Source: Rhizophagus irregularis (lineage: Eukaryota > Glomeromycota > Glomeromycetes > Glomerales > Glomeraceae). From it: a stretch of 64,000 nucleotides of DNA. Location: NCBI RefSeq assembly GCF_026210795.1, contig NC_089430.1, positions 3,162,001 to 3,226,000 on the forward strand, in the 5' to 3' direction. The translations under genes and the position numbers were made by a program. The notes beneath the pieces were generated by a model. It was given only the letters and a program-made list of their open reading frames with translations. It was not told the DNA's origin and searched no databases. This document shows positions 11,210-24,075 of this stretch, piece by piece; position 1 is the first letter of the stretch; every line of letters begins with the position of its first letter.

Positions 11210-11698
11210 CACAAGTCAAAAAGTGAAAAATCAGATATCAATTAGTCACGAATCAGGCAGTTTGCTAACTTTTGATTCAGTGATTGGAAAAGGATAAAAT
11301 ATAGCTTATTGGAATCGTCTCAATAAGACGAATCTAATAGTAGTAAAATTGCATTTTTAAGATTAATAGTTAATAAAAAATTAAATAAAATATAAATGAT
11401 ATATTTTTATTTTTATATTTTACTTAATTTCTCATCATCAAGTATTAATCCTAGAAATGCAATTTTACTACTATTAGATTCGTCTATTCCAATAAGCTAT
11501 ATTTTATCCTTTTCTGATTACTGAATCAAAAGTTAATAAACTGCCTGATTGGTGACGATATTTGGTGAAAATGCCAATCAGTCATCAATTAGTCACCAAT
11601 TAGTTACCAATCAGCTACCTGATTAGTGACCGATTGGTGACTGATTGGTAACCAATTGGTGACTAATTGATACCCGATTTTTCACTTTTTGACTTGTG
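11210..11698. mobile_element. MITE family A, copy 2 (489 bp)
   Basis: Same structure as 1252-1716: left end CACAAGTCAAAAAGTGAAAA, right end TTTTCACTTTTTGACTTGTG, flanked by TTT on both sides. Both arms hold the hairpin core. It is older than copy 1, with more substitutions and a truncated core in the right arm (about 11478-11500). Confidence 0.8.
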
Positions 11699-12469
11699 TT
11701 TAAGAACAGAAGATTTATTAGTATTGATTACTATTTAAAAGTATTTGTTAACTTTTTTTTTTGTTTAATAATATATCATTACTATTGTTATCTTTTTTAT
11801 ACATTTTGTTAATAATAACAGAATCCTAGATATTATATATATAACTTAGAGGTAAACTTTTCGCAAATTGGCCTTAAATTTCAAAAAAAATCAGTATTTT
11901 GTGATTATCTCAGTATTCAGTAGTCTAATTTATGTGAATATTTTTTTGTTTTGTAGTTCTCATCAAGTTTTACAAAATAAAAAAATCTGTATAAATCAGA
12001 TTACTGAATGCTGAGATAATTGCAAAAAACTGAAAATAAAAAAAAAAACAAATTAGATTTTTTTTGGCAAAAAATCAGTTATGAGTTTTATAAAAGATGT
12101 TTAAGATTCTATAATAACAATACATTATTCTTTTTCAGTAATCAAATTGATCATTTTTTTCTTATTTGATTTATAATCATCATATTAATTATTAATAAAT
12201 TCTTTGATTTGTTTAACTTTTTTCTAAATAACAAGTTCTATATATTTAACTAACAAGATAGTTTGAATAAATTGTAAACCTTAATAAATAAACCTTAATA
12301 AACATTAGTTAAATTGGAAATATCTAACTTATTGTTAATAATAGATAATACTTTTATATTATCTTTACAATATTTTGCAAAATTTGAATTTTATGATAAT
12401 ATATAAATGGTTCTAAAATTTAAATAAATTTAAATCATTGGGATGATAATATATATGTATATATTATGA
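11699..12469. other. Gene-free A+T-rich stretch
   Basis: No ORF of note. Around 11875-12075 the words CAGTATTTTGTGATTATCTCA and its inverse (GAGATAATTGCAAAAAACTG) suggest a faint old foldback. Nothing else recognised. Confidence 0.35.
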
Positions 12470-12710
12470 CTAAAGTTGCTGGAGAAACTAGAGGGTTTTG
12501 GCAAGTTGGTGAAATGCCGAAATGGCAAAACTTTACTGAAACTATATGAAAGTCTTATTAAAAAGTTGGCAAAACTCTGGAGAAAAGCGAAACCTGACGA
12601 AACTTATTATAAATGCTGAAACTGCCGAAATCTTGCCGAAACTATAGTAAAATTTTGGAGAAACTAATCATAGAATTTTGGAGAGGTTTAGGCAGGCAAC
12701 CTTAATTATA
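12470..12710. repeat. Degenerate GCCGAAACT-type short repeats
   Basis: Variants of GAAACT, GCCGAAA, TTTTGGAGAAACT and GGCAAAACT recur about every 15-25 bp, from GTTGCTGGAGAAACTAG to GGTTTAGGCAGGCAACC. The two edges are partly complementary (GTTGCtgg / ggcaGGCAAC), so this may be a remnant of a small foldback. Confidence 0.4.
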
Positions 12711-14170
12711 ACTATATAATAGATCTGAGATTTATTGTAAATGAATATATATTTTAATAATAAGATTTGTTAATATTCTTAAATCTGCATATATTCTTGA
12801 ATTTACAATCATTAAAATCATCAAAATATAATCTAGCAGTCTTATTTTTAATATATTTTTTTATAAAATTAAAAATATTTAATTGTAAATATTTTTAAAT
12901 ACTATATAATATATGTTGATCATAAATGACATTTAAAGAAAAATGACAATTATTGGCTATCATAATTGACTTATTTTTGTATATCTCTCATACTTTTTAA
13001 TCCATTTCATTATATAAAAAATATAGTTTTTTATTAATCTTAAAATTTCTTGGTTGTTCATCGTAATTGAAAATAGCTGTTTTATCAATAACTGATATGA
13101 CTAACTTGTGATCTAACTTGTTATTGAATAATATCATATATATTAACTTAAAATATTCCAAATGGTTGATAATATTTCTAGAAAATAATTCTAAAAAGAA
13201 ATACTTTTTATATTTGTATGCAACACCAGTAATAATATAGTGATAAGCAATATTATAATCTTTTAGTATTTGTTTAATGTTAACTTAATCTATTTTTTGC
13301 AATATATATTGTATAATATCATATTTTTTATTAATTCATCTGGCTGCATATTAAGATAAACACTAAAAATGCAAATTCTAAGGGATTGCATAGGATCCCA
13401 AATAATATTAATACAACTCATAAATAAACTTTAAATACCAAAGTAAAAATACATTTTATGATATAATTCCATCAATATTAAAATTAGAAATGCGATTTTA
13501 CTATCATTAGAATCCTTTTATTGAGATTTGAGATGATCTAATGATATAAATTTTATTAAAATCAAATCACTAGTTATGTTAAAAAACAGGAGTATGTAAG
13601 ATGATGAAATTTTGAAAATACCTTTATAATACACAACTTTTGAAAAATTTTAATATCAAATTCAAATATGAGTTGTATTAGTATTGTTAATAATTTTATT
13701 GATAATCACAAATTTTCAGAATTATTTAATTTTAAATATGAAACATTAATAATAACCAATCTTTTTCACAATAGCAGATAGTATTTTTTAGTGAAAACAC
13801 AATAACAGACAACTCCTCCATCACAATTTACATAATCTTTAATGATTCAAAACTCTTATTATTTAGCCCAATCATTTATAAAAACTTTGCAATCTTCACA
13901 TAATTCCATAATTGAAATTTCTTTTTTGAATATAATAGTACATACCCATCCTTATTAGATAAGATTGCTTCATCATAAATATCATTATAATTATCTACAA
14001 AAAAACTGTAATAAAATAAAAAGAAGGGTTATAAATAATTGCATTTATTCTAATCCTTAACTCTAAGATTCAAAGTATATTTGCAGGTAGATAGGATGTT
14101 TATTTAAAATAGATTTAATTTTTGTAATTTTTCCTTTAAATAAGGAACCTTTGAGTATAATAAAAAAAGA
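12711..14170. other. A+T-rich intergenic DNA with one core-repeat fragment
   Basis: No coding signal. At about 13458-13570 lies an eroded copy of the shared MITE core (TAATTCCATCAATATTAAAA, then GAAATGCGATTTTACTATCA and TTAGAATCC). Its host element ends are no longer visible. The rest shows no structure. Confidence 0.4.
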
Positions 14171-14174
14171 ATAA

Positions 14175-14475
14175 TAATTAACTCTAAACCTACTCTTACG
14201 CTAATCCTAAGCTACTCCAAACTAACACTAATATAAAATAACACATTTAACCTAAACCAATTCTTCTTACTTTAACCTTAAGCTACTCCTAAGTCCTAAT
14301 ACTCTAAAGATAACACGTTTAATCCAAACTAATTCTCTTTACCTTAACCTTAAACTACTTCAAACCAATATTCTAAAGACAACACACCTAACCTAAACTC
14401 ACTCCTCTTACAACCTTAAGCTGATCTAAAGCCAAATACCACTTTAAAGCTAATACTACTTTGAAGCCAACATTA
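14175..14475. repeat. Minisatellite of ~70-bp C/T-A-rich units, four copies
   Basis: Each unit runs TAACCTAAACC... CTCYTTACNTTAACCTTAAG, then CTACTCCAA.. and CTCTAAAGATAACAC. Copies are 60-85 % alike by eye. The strand is nearly free of G, as in a CCCTAA-type array, so it could descend from telomere-like sequence. Confidence 0.55.
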
Positions 14476-14781
14476 TTTTACCTAATTACATACCTTGAAC
14501 AAATTCAAATTTTGAAAGATGAATATTTTTGAATTCTTCTTTTTTCCATAAAGTAGGTTTATATGAAAGGAAAAAATAAAATAAAATTATTTATGGATTT
14601 TACATTCAATATTAAAAAAATAAAAAAATAAAAAATTCAAATGAAACGTGAAAAATACTGATTGATGATAATCAAAATTTTAATGAAGTATATATTATAT
14701 GTTTACCATGTTAAATTACATAGTAAATTGCATCAGAGATAAATAATAATTTTCTTAAAAATACCTGATTTTAATTTTATA
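14476..14781. other. A+T-rich spacer
   Basis: Nothing recognised between the minisatellite and the next mobile element. Confidence 0.3.
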
Positions 14782-15136
14782 TATGGTGCACACAATCTAA
14801 AGCTACCACTTTTTATTATGTAATTTCAAATGAATAGAAAAAAAAATTTAATTAATATTTTTTTAAAAAACTTTCTGTAATATTGTAGTTTAAACAGTAT
14901 ACTTTTATGTAACAGAGAGTTTTTTCAAATTGAATTACTGTAGCATAAGATATATAAGTTTTAATTTTGGTTATTTTACTATGTTTTGAATAAATTTGGA
15001 GGAATTTGGCCAGTTTAATACTAATATAATGCAGGCCAAAATTAAGAATTAATATAAAAATATTTTTGTTTAAAATAACTGAATGAGAATTATTTATCTA
15101 TAAACTTTATTTTTTTTTTGAAACAAATTAAATATA

Positions 15137-16254
15137 TACAGTCAACTCCTTCTATAGTCACTCCCGTTATAGTCACATTCTACTATATAGTCACACCAGT
15201 TGAATGTTCAAAACACTTTATTATTAAAAACTATCCTATATAGTCACAATCTATCTATAGTCACTATCACACCTATCCTCAAAAATCTTATATTAAAAAG
15301 AACCGTTTATAATTACAGTTATACAGTATAAAGAATATATTAAATAACTTGGCATCTAATAATCGTACAAAGATGTATCATAGCTTGTTAGAATCGTCTC
15401 ACTGAGATGAATCGAATGGATGTAGTTTTATCCTTTTGCGATCACTGGCTGATGAGTTATTCAACAAAATGTTAAGCATCGGCATTATTATATTTCTTGA
15501 TTTACGTTTACTGCGCCATTTAACATTTTGCTAAATTTCTCGGTACCTAGTGATTGTAAAAAGACGATTAATAGCTCGTTGGAATCGCCTCATCGAGACG
15601 AATCGAATGGTGGTAAGCTCATCTCTCTGTGATCAATATTGACGGAGTTATTAATTAAAAACCATTTAATATTTTTTAATTTCGGAAATTGATCTAGTGA
15701 TTGGATTTCGATGTATCTTATACCATTAGATTCGTCTCATCAAGACGAATCGAATGGTAGTAAGATCGTCTTTCTAGGATCAATATTAGCAGAGTTATTA
15801 CACAAAAACCATTAATATTTTTTTAATTTCGGAAATTAATATAGTGATTGGATTTCGATGTATTTTATACCATTAGAACCGTCTCATCAAGACGAATCGA
15901 ATGGCGGTAAGAACGTCTCTCTAAGATCAATATTGGCGGAGTTATTACACAAAAACCATTAATATTTTTTTTAATTTCGGAAATTAATCTAGTGATTGGA
16001 TTTCGATGTATTTTATACCATTAGAACCGTCTCATCAAGACGAATCGAATGGCAGTAAGATCATCTCTCTATGATTAATATTGGCGGAGTTAAGATACAA
16101 TAAAGTTTTGAGTATAATTTTGGCTAAAATTATGTTAATTTTTGGCCAGAATTATGATATACTAATATAAGAAATTTTTTATATAGTCACATCTCTTTAT
16201 AATCACCAAATATGGACTGTCCCAAATGTGTGACTATAAAGAGAGTTGACTGTA
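15137..16254. mobile_element. Pogo-like nonautonomous element, copy 1 (intact reference copy)
   Basis: TA at both edges. Left terminus CAGTCAACTCCTTCTATAGT, right terminus the complement of CAGTCAACTCTCTTTATAGT. The subterminal word TATAGTCAC recurs many times. The interior holds tandem 147-bp repeats of the shared core. No ORF above 60 aa. The family TIR (CAGTYRACTC with TA) is that of pogo/Tigger-type Tc1-mariner elements. It lacks the insertions seen in copy 2 (46491-57289) and so serves as the empty-site reference for them. Confidence 0.85.
15589..16085. repeat. 147-bp tandem repeat, 3.4 copies
   Basis: Unit starts (CTCATCRAGACGAATCGAAT) fall at 15589, 15736, 15883 and 16031, so the period is 147-148 bp. 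Each unit contains GATCAATATTGRCGGAGTTA, TTTAATTTCGGAAATT and GATTGGATTTCGATGTAT. Copy 2 of the host element has one unit fewer (starts at 47738, 47885, 48032). Confidence 0.9.
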
Positions 16255-16524
16255 TTTATTATTTTTAATGAATATAGAAAAAATTTAATGGGTATCCCAA
16301 TTTTATATATAATAAAATAACAGATTCTTTCTAATAATATGAATTTATAAATTATTTTAGCTAGAATTAATATTAATTCTGGCTAAACAATTGGTATTCT
16401 ATTCTACAAACCCACCTATATATATATGATAAGTAAATATTGACCAATGAAATTTGCTCACGTGATTTTATAAAAATTTGGCCAAAAAATAAAAAAGTGG
16501 TGGCTTTAGACTGTGCGCACCATA

Positions 16525-17079
16525 TTTAATATTAATGATTACTTAACCAGAAAAGGGCTCTACCATATAAAAGATAATGACCTGATCTATCATTTAACAG
16601 AGAGTTTATTTAAAATAATTGATTTTTTGGTTACTTCTATTCTTTTAAAGTTATGATAAAATGTGGTTGGCTTTAGACTGTGCGCATCATATTTAAAGGG
16701 TCAAATAATTCTGATAGATCATATGATATAATTCTGTCCGAAATTACATAACGACATGTGACATGTCTTTTTAAATCCTTGGCCTACCAAGGATTAGTAC
16801 AAGTTCATATCATCTGATTATAATAATCTTATGATTAATAATATGGTGATTATCTCTAGACAATATTTGTCCTAATTTTCAAACTTCGAAAACACTTATA
16901 AATATATTTATCCTCCATCCCGCTGGTATAACTGTATAACTGTTTAATAACCGCTATTTACACAATTTACAATTTTTATACGAATATGCATATACTCACT
17001 GTCCGGACTGCACTGCCCGGTAAGTATAGTTATGATTTCGTAATTGTGTAAATGGCGTAATAACGAAATCAAAAGACAA
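16525..17079. other. Gene-free stretch with a long hairpin
   Basis: Holds the partial element end at 16661-16692. At about 16950-17065 an inverted repeat pairs CGCTATTTACACAATTTAC with GTAATTGTGTAAATGGCG around an 80-base loop containing CTGTCCGGACTGCACTGCCC. No ORF. Confidence 0.45.
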
Positions 17080-20000
17080 AATTTTCACCTTTTAACTAAT
17101 AGTTTTTTTCTGTTCGCTATATTGGATCCCTCATATTAAAACTAAAAATTAACGAACTCATTAATTAAATTCTTCTTCGCATATGACATTATAACCAAAA
17201 CCAAAAATTATCAATTCTTACCATAATAAGCATAAAAAAGGCCATTGAACGTTCGTTAAATCTTCTCGCCATGAATGGAAACAACATTGTTAGCACTAGA
17301 TGGAATAATTGCCGGACTTTATGCTTGGAAACCTTAAAGGGCAATTCTATTCTTGGTTAGACAAAAGTGGAATTAGAGCTGATAATTGTCCAAAAGAATT
17401 GGTTGATTAGTTAAAAAAAGTGATTGCTTTATTCTTGGGCATGAGCGGCTTTATTTTTTATCAAATATAATGAAAATAGCGATTTTTATCTAATAATTGA
17501 GAGTTCACTAATTAAAATTCTTCACTCACGTTATTATAAATAGATCACGTCTGCTCCCAACATGATAAACATAATAAGAAGTCACCTTTCTTTTTTGAAC
17601 GTACGGATAAACTCCTAAATCGCCTACCAATCCATTTTTTGTCCAATATGATTAATAATAAATTTTTTGATATGAATCACGTTATAATTTGATAATAGGT
17701 TTTACCTTAATAAATTACGGGAATAAAGATCAGCGAATTTGTTTTCATATGAAATTGCAACTAAATTAAGACAAAAATATCAACCCTCACCATAAAAAGC
17801 ATAATTGTTCGGATTCTTGAGTAACTCCTCGTATCATACGAGTTATTTTATCCAATAAGACATAAACAATGATATCATCATTCCTTTTAAGTATTTCACT
17901 TACGACCCAGATCACTTGATAAAGAATATTAAAAATATTATATAAACTCCCACCAAATAAACATAAATAAAGGCATCTTTTTCACTTGAGAGTTCGTTAA
18001 TCTGATAGTCGTGAACCAAATTTCACCTTTAACTAAACGACATGGAGTATTTTAACAGTGAGTCCTCCTCACTCACTAAATCAAGTTAGAAAGATCAACT
18101 CCCACCCTGATAAATATATCACTTTTTTTGAACGGTCGATAAATCTGATCGTCATAAATTGCCTACAATTTAATTTTTGTATGTGAACGATAAATTATTT
18201 TTAAAAATATAAGTATATTTTTAAAATGTTCTACACAGATCCCTTGATATTAAACGAATATTAAAAGATATTATAAATAACATCCAAGACAAAAATATAA
18301 ACTCTCACCAAATAAACATAAATAAGAGGCATCTTTTCTCTTGAGAGTTCGTTAAATCTGATCGTCATAAACCAATTTCACCTTTAACTAAACGACATTG
18401 AGCATTTTAACAGTGAGTCCTCTTCACTCACTAAATTAAGTTAGAAAGACCATGATAAATATCACTTTTTTTTGAACGTTCGATAAATTTGATCGTCATG
18501 AAAAAAATTCTCACCTCTAAATTGCCCACAATTTAATATTTGTATGTGAACGATAATCCCTTATAAATTATTGTTAAGAATATAAATATACTTAAATGTT
18601 CTACGTTCTACACAGATCTCTTGATATTAAACGAATATTAAAAGATATTATAAATAACACCCAAGACAAAAATATAAACTCTCACCAAATAAACATAAAT
18701 AAGAGGCATCTTTTCTCTTGAGAGTTCGTTAAATCTGATCGTCATGAACCAATTTCACCTTTAACTAAACGACATTGAGCATTTTAACAGTGAGTCCTCT
18801 TCACTCACTAAATTAAGTTAGAAAGATCAACTCCCACCATGATAAATATCACTTTTTTTTGAACGTTCGATAAATTTGATCGTCATGAAAAAAAATTCTC
18901 ACCTCTAAATTGCTGAATTATGATTTTTTGATGTGAATGATCATCCCATTTTTAAAAATATAAATAAATATTAGCGAATCCTACTAAAATTGATCGTCAA
19001 CAAGCCTTTAACTAAAAGAGACAGTTTCAAATATGAAGAAGTGATATAATTTCCCTTAATAAAAACGTATTAAAAATATAAAGGATTAGTTAATTCATTA
19101 ATTAAATTATTCGCATATGACATTAAATTAAATCAAGACAAAAATGTCAACTCTTACCATAAGAAGCATAATAAAGGTCCTTTGAACTCTGTTACTCATG
19201 AACCAAATTTCATCCTTGTTTTTGTCCAACCCCACCCATAATATTTATGATGCAATAAGACGTAATTAATGATCCTTTATAAAAATAGGATAAATTTGAT
19301 CACCTTTAACTAAAAATGACTGAGATTATGTTTTGTTTGATATAATGAAATATTATAATGATCCTATACGATTACCTTGATAAAGATAAAAAGGATCAAC
19401 TAATAAAAATCCGCCATTTCTTTTGAAATTTGATCATCAAAGAACAAAATTCACCTTTAATTAATGACTTACATTTTATTTTTGGTCAAATATGATGAGA
19501 ATATATAAAAAATTATAATTTTTTCGGTATGAGAACCCTTGAAAAAGTATACTAAAAAAAAGATGATTGAATTCATTAGCCAATATTCCTCATTTAAGAC
19601 GTTGTAACTAAAAAAAATATTAACTCATCATAATAATAAAATAAAGGATCATCTTACTGAAAACAAAAAATTTTTAAAAAAAGTAATGCCTGACATGAAT
19701 CCCTTTTATAGATTATTGTAAAAAATATAAAATTTTTCATTTACGACATCATAACAAAAACACATTGTAAATTTGAACATCATAAATTTTCTCTTTTTTA
19801 CCTTTAACTAAATTGCTTACAGTTTATTTTTTTTTGTCCAATATGATAAGATAAGACAGAAAATTATAAATTCTTGATACAAATCCCTTGATAAAATATT
19901 TTAAAATCTAAAGATCAATAAATTCATTAGTTAAAAATTCCTCGCTTTTGACATTTATGATAAAAATATCGATTCCTTACCATGTTAATCATAATAAAAG

Positions 20001-20230
20001 GTTTGAAAGTTGATCGTCATAAACAAACTTTCACCTTTAACTAAATAGTTCCTATACAATATGACGAAAAATAATACGAATACCTTGATAAAATATATTA
20101 AAATCAAAAGATCAATTAAATTCATTAGTTAAAGATTCTTCGCTTTTTGACAATTATATATTATAACGACAAAATGATCACAAAGATCAACTCCTACTCC
20201 AAATTGAACGTTTCATTGAACTTTGATCAC
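17080..20230. repeat. Old 3-kb satellite with 355-375-bp higher-order units
   Basis: Two words alternate across the region: TTCGTTAAATCTGATCGTCA and TTTCACCTTTAACTAAA (near 17085, 18022, 18376, 18754, 19005, 19309, 19445, 19798, 20028). In the centre, three long units beginning ACTCYCACCAAATAAACATA start at about 17946, 18300 and 18676 and are well conserved. Outer units are much more eroded. No ORF above 60 aa in either strand and no TIRs seen. Confidence 0.75.
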
Positions 20231-21287
20231 CATAGAGTAATCTTTCATGCAGCAAATCTATATGCAATGATCTGCGACACTTTATTTTTTTAAAAAACAA
20301 ACGCTTTCTCTTCTTTTTTAAAAAATTGATCGCTCACAAATTCTTTTTACAACCAACTTACTTCTTTTAATAAGATAAAATTAAACGTATTCTTAATAAA
20401 ACACTTGAAGTATAATAGCATCAATATAACCGTCTTGTCACTAACTAAAAGCTTTGCTTATATTGAACTAATTAAACCTAATTAAACCTTCATTTTTAGG
20501 TTAAATTCTTGTTACCTACAACTTGGATATTAACAGACATAAATCGTTTTTTGTTTTAGCATGATGAACATTTTCGGTATTGATATATAGATATTGATAT
20601 AAATCGATTCTTAATAAAGAATATGAGCCCAAAACGTAGCACTGAATAAAATCTTCTTTGATAATCGAAAAATCAACTTTCTTTAATATAATCGAATAAG
20701 AAAATCATAAAAAAGAAATCAATTAAAGTCCGATTAATGTAAATGCCATAAATACGAAAATGAATACTGAAAAAAATTAAAAGATTTTTACCTAATACGA
20801 AATCGAGTACTTTTTATATCGATCATGACAAAATTTTTTAAAATCTAACTTAAACAACTCAACAGCTCATGCGAGGGCGTGTAAATCAATTGTCCATTAC
20901 TAATCAATATAAAAAAAAAAATTTTTTTTTTTCTCTTCCTTCTTCTTTACAATTCTCGAAGATTTATAAGAATTGATGATAACCTAAATAAATATCGTTC
21001 AAATAAAAAAAAAAGTAAAAAAAAATTAATCAGTTAAAAAGTTTTCAAAGCAATTTATCTATCATTATGAATCCTAATCTTTTAAATCATACCCCTTAAA
21101 ATAGCCTTTAACCTGTTTAATTTTGATATTTTTTAAATCAAAAAAATTAAGTGTTGAACTTTTTTCTTAAAAGAAGGAAATTTTATATGATCGTATGACA
21201 TTATTATTTGTATTACTTTCCTTTTTTGTTGGCTGTAATGTGTACGACGTTACACTGGGTAGGTTATCATAGAGACTTTTCCGTTAG
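20231..21287. other. Gene-free A+T-rich stretch
   Basis: No coding signal or recognisable element. Words like AATCGATTCTTAATAAAGAA recur loosely around 20400-20650. Confidence 0.35.
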
Positions 21288-21511
21288 TACAATCAAACTC
21301 TCTATAAATGCACCACGTATAAGTGCATTCCTTCCTAAATGCACATTTCGACTCAATCTCAAGTACATTCCCTTCCTAAATGTACGCTTTGATTCAGTCC
21401 CAAGTATTTATGACCTCTAATTATTTACTCTCTAGAAATGCACACCTTTTGTAATTGCATGCTTTTTTTTTCAGTTCAAATGGGGGTGCATTTATAAAGA
21501 GTCGACTGTGT
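21288..21511. mobile_element. Small pogo-like MITE (TATAAATGCACC arms)
   Basis: Left TA-CAATCAAACTCTCTATAAA followed by TGCACC. Right GGTGCATTTATAAAGAGTCG then ACTG. Inner words AAATGCAC recur. Ends belong to the CAGTCRACTC group. The 70-aa ORF at 21208 runs into this element and is not a gene. Confidence 0.7.
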
Positions 21512-22127
21512 GAAATTCGAATTCCCGTTTTCAAAAAAAAAAAAAATATAAATATTATATATATACGTATATACTTTCATTTATAAAAAATAAGAAATCC
21601 CTGTTATTTTTATTGCGTTTATTTTATTTTATTTATTCTTATTTCTTTTTTTCTAAAAATAAAAAATAAAATAAAAATAAAATAAAAAAAAATATAAAAA
21701 AATTAAAAAAATATATTTAAAAAATATATTAAATATATGGATTCAAATATTTTTTTTTTTTTTTTTCGCATATGAGATATATCGTTCCCCCCTTTTGGCA
21801 AATTTTTATATATTAATCCGTCGATCTTTGCCAAATTTTCCAATTCCCCAATTTTTTTTTTGATTTATTTTATACATCTTTGGCGTAAACCTTTATGTAC
21901 CTAATGTAACACTTTCAAAATCATAAAGTATGCGTATATTCGCCCGCTTTCCAATTTTATTTAGTATATCAAAAAGGGTTCAGAATAATGGTTTTGACAT
22001 TTATATAAGGATGCGATATTTCGCGGTTTGTTATAAAAAAACAAACACTAAATATATATACAATATATATATCTAGTAAAATAATTTTTTTTTAAATAAT
22101 AAACAATTTAAGCCATCTTTAAATAAA
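21512..22127. other. A+T-rich, low-complexity
   Basis: Poly-A and AAAATA runs around 21525-21720, then mixed sequence. No gene recognised. Confidence 0.35.
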
Positions 22128-22241
22128 ATGAATACCGATACGCATAAAAAAAGTTTAGAATTTTCCGAAAGGAAAATAGGAGAAATGGAGGAAAAATGGA
22201 AAAATAGATTAATGTCCGATAGTTTAAATAGAAAAAAATAA
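22128..22241 (+). CDS. Possible 37-aa micro-ORF, unrecognised
   Basis: Starts in an A-rich context (AAATAAAATG) and stops with TAA. The product is strongly charged and likely helical: KKSLEFSERKIGEMEEKWKN sits in the middle. Lys, Glu and Arg dominate and the sequence is not low complexity. No homology known to me and no splice context found. It could equally be a chance ORF. Listed because it lies in unique, repeat-poor DNA. Confidence 0.2.
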   Translation: MNTDTHKKSLEFSERKIGEMEEKWKNRLMSDSLNRKK

Positions 22242-23907
22242 AAAGCCTCTTTTAAAATGACTAATTGTATTACAAGTTTGGAGATCGGTAATATAACACG
22301 TAATGATACATGAATCGTTTAGATTTGTAACAAAGATATAACGGCAATGGATTTCCTTATTCACATAGCATATAAATAAAAATTTTTTTTATTTTACTTT
22401 GTTTGAACGTTTGATTGTAATGTAATACTACATAATAAAATAAATGTCACACTTCAAAAATATATATTCGTGATAATTGCGAATAAGATAATCCATTCTT
22501 TTAATCGATTCAAATTGTTTACTCAAATGGTTTGGCGTTTCGCGTGTCTGTTATTTGCATAAAAAATAAATAAAGATTTTCGTAATTAAAACTTAACCAT
22601 AATTATTTATCAAATGTCTTTTTTAATGCCAGATTTCGCATTATATTACATATATCTATATTAAGAAAAAAGCCAATTTTAAAAGATTTGGACCTTTGAT
22701 TTTTTAGGGGAAGGTTCTAATGATCGACATATAAATTTCCATATTAGGATATAATATTTTTATTATATTAAATGTTTTTTAATAAACAAATTTTAAGTTG
22801 CATAATGAACGATAGTGGTTAGCACGTGACCATAATACTTTGTCAGCATTATGATAATTGTAACTTTACAAGAAGGCATAAAGCATAATAAATATTTCCC
22901 ACTTAGTATTGAAATCTCTCTTTTAATATAAAAATTCTTTGATATCCTTAGATAAAATTGTTTGAAAAATGTACGATAATAATAAATAAGAATATTTCCA
23001 ATCTGAATAATGCGGATAGTATATTAATTGTTGAAACAAATTCACAATTGATTCTGTAAAGCACAAACGATCATCAGGAAAAAATTAGTGCGTATATGAA
23101 TATTATATCCTTGCCAGAATTATTATTAATTTTGGCCCGAATTAAATATTAATTGAACACTTAAAAAAAATTATGGCCTAATCCTAATTAAACTAAATTA
23201 TATGTTGAAAAAACCCTCCCAAAAGTTGAAAAAAAAGAAGGGGGTTATGTTAAAAGTATTGGATTTTTAATCTTGTATTTTTTACGATTCACATAATCAT
23301 AGATTTTCCCCCAATAGGAATTGACTTGTGTATTGATTAATTAAATTAGTTACTAACTAAATTTAATTTCAAATAAAAATAAGATTTACTCGTGGGAATT
23401 GATAGTGAAACGTATAATGAAAAATGAATTAATTACTTTACCAACCACGAGAGACAAAGATAAATAATTCATACCTGCCTATATGCTAATATTAATAATT
23501 AACAGATTATTTAAAGTTTAAAAATTTAGGAATATTACAAATTAAAGTTAAGTAAGTATTTCAAAAATTTTGAGCATCCTAATTACTTTCGGCCTCATAT
23601 CTTAAATTCAATATCTTTAGGAATTTCACAAATGCTATGATCCTTTATATTACATGCTCAAAAGGATTTATTATCCTTCAATACCATTAAAAGAAAGTGC
23701 CTCCTTTTGAAAACTTTTTGGACATGTATTGTTTTAATTCGATTGATAATATATTATTTTTAAAGAAAAAATTAACAATTTATTAGCCTTTAATGGCATA
23801 TATTTTAGTTGTAGGCTTGAATTTAATTAAAATTCAATTATTTTCAGCGTCGGCGTATTTAGTGATACATTACACAATCAATCAATTATACTTTTTCTCA
23901 TCATCAC
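22242..23907. other. Intergenic A+T-rich DNA
   Basis: No recognised gene or repeat over 1.6 kb. The composition is less repetitive than the flanking regions, so it may be ancestral intergenic DNA. Confidence 0.35.
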
Positions 23908-24075
23908 ATGTGTCAAAAACGAAGTATTTGTAATCGTAAATCGGAAAAGTCCCATCAGATGTATTTACAAAATAATAAATCAAAGAATTATAAACCCGAA
24001 ATTTTTGTTAGTTTAAAACAAGAAATAAAAGAACATCGTAAGTTTAATCTTAAAGATGGCGCAATTGGCGCATGA
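23908..24075 (+). CDS. Possible small gene, 55 aa (or 52 aa if spliced), unrecognised
   Basis: The ORF opens MCQKRSICNRKSEKSHQMYL and continues with NYKPEIFVSLKQEIKEHR, a basic, non-repetitive product. A consensus donor GTAAGT lies directly after the GAACATC codons (about 24033) and an acceptor CTATAG at about 24131. Splicing that ~95-nt intron joins in frame to MDSIYRKR and a stop. Both versions stay open, which is mild evidence for a real gene. Family unknown. No expression signal beyond this. Confidence 0.3.
   Translation: MCQKRSICNRKSEKSHQMYLQNNKSKNYKPEIFVSLKQEIKEHRKFNLKDGAIGA

Larger units (their letters stand above)
14782..16524. mobile_element. Foldback/TIR element with TATGGTGCRCAC ends, host of a nested pogo-like element
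   Basis: Left end TATGGTGCACACAATCTAAA continues to GCTACCACTTTTT. The right end (16485-16524) is its complement, AAAAGTGGTGGCTTTAGACT then GTGCGCACCATA. A further copy of the right end lies at 16661-16692. No transposase. The pogo-like element at 15137-16254 sits inside, so this one is older. Confidence 0.7.

Noticed and set aside
21208-21420. 70-aa ORF with a signal-peptide-like start
   Set aside because: Most of it lies in a MITE whose inverted arms create the apparent coding sequence.
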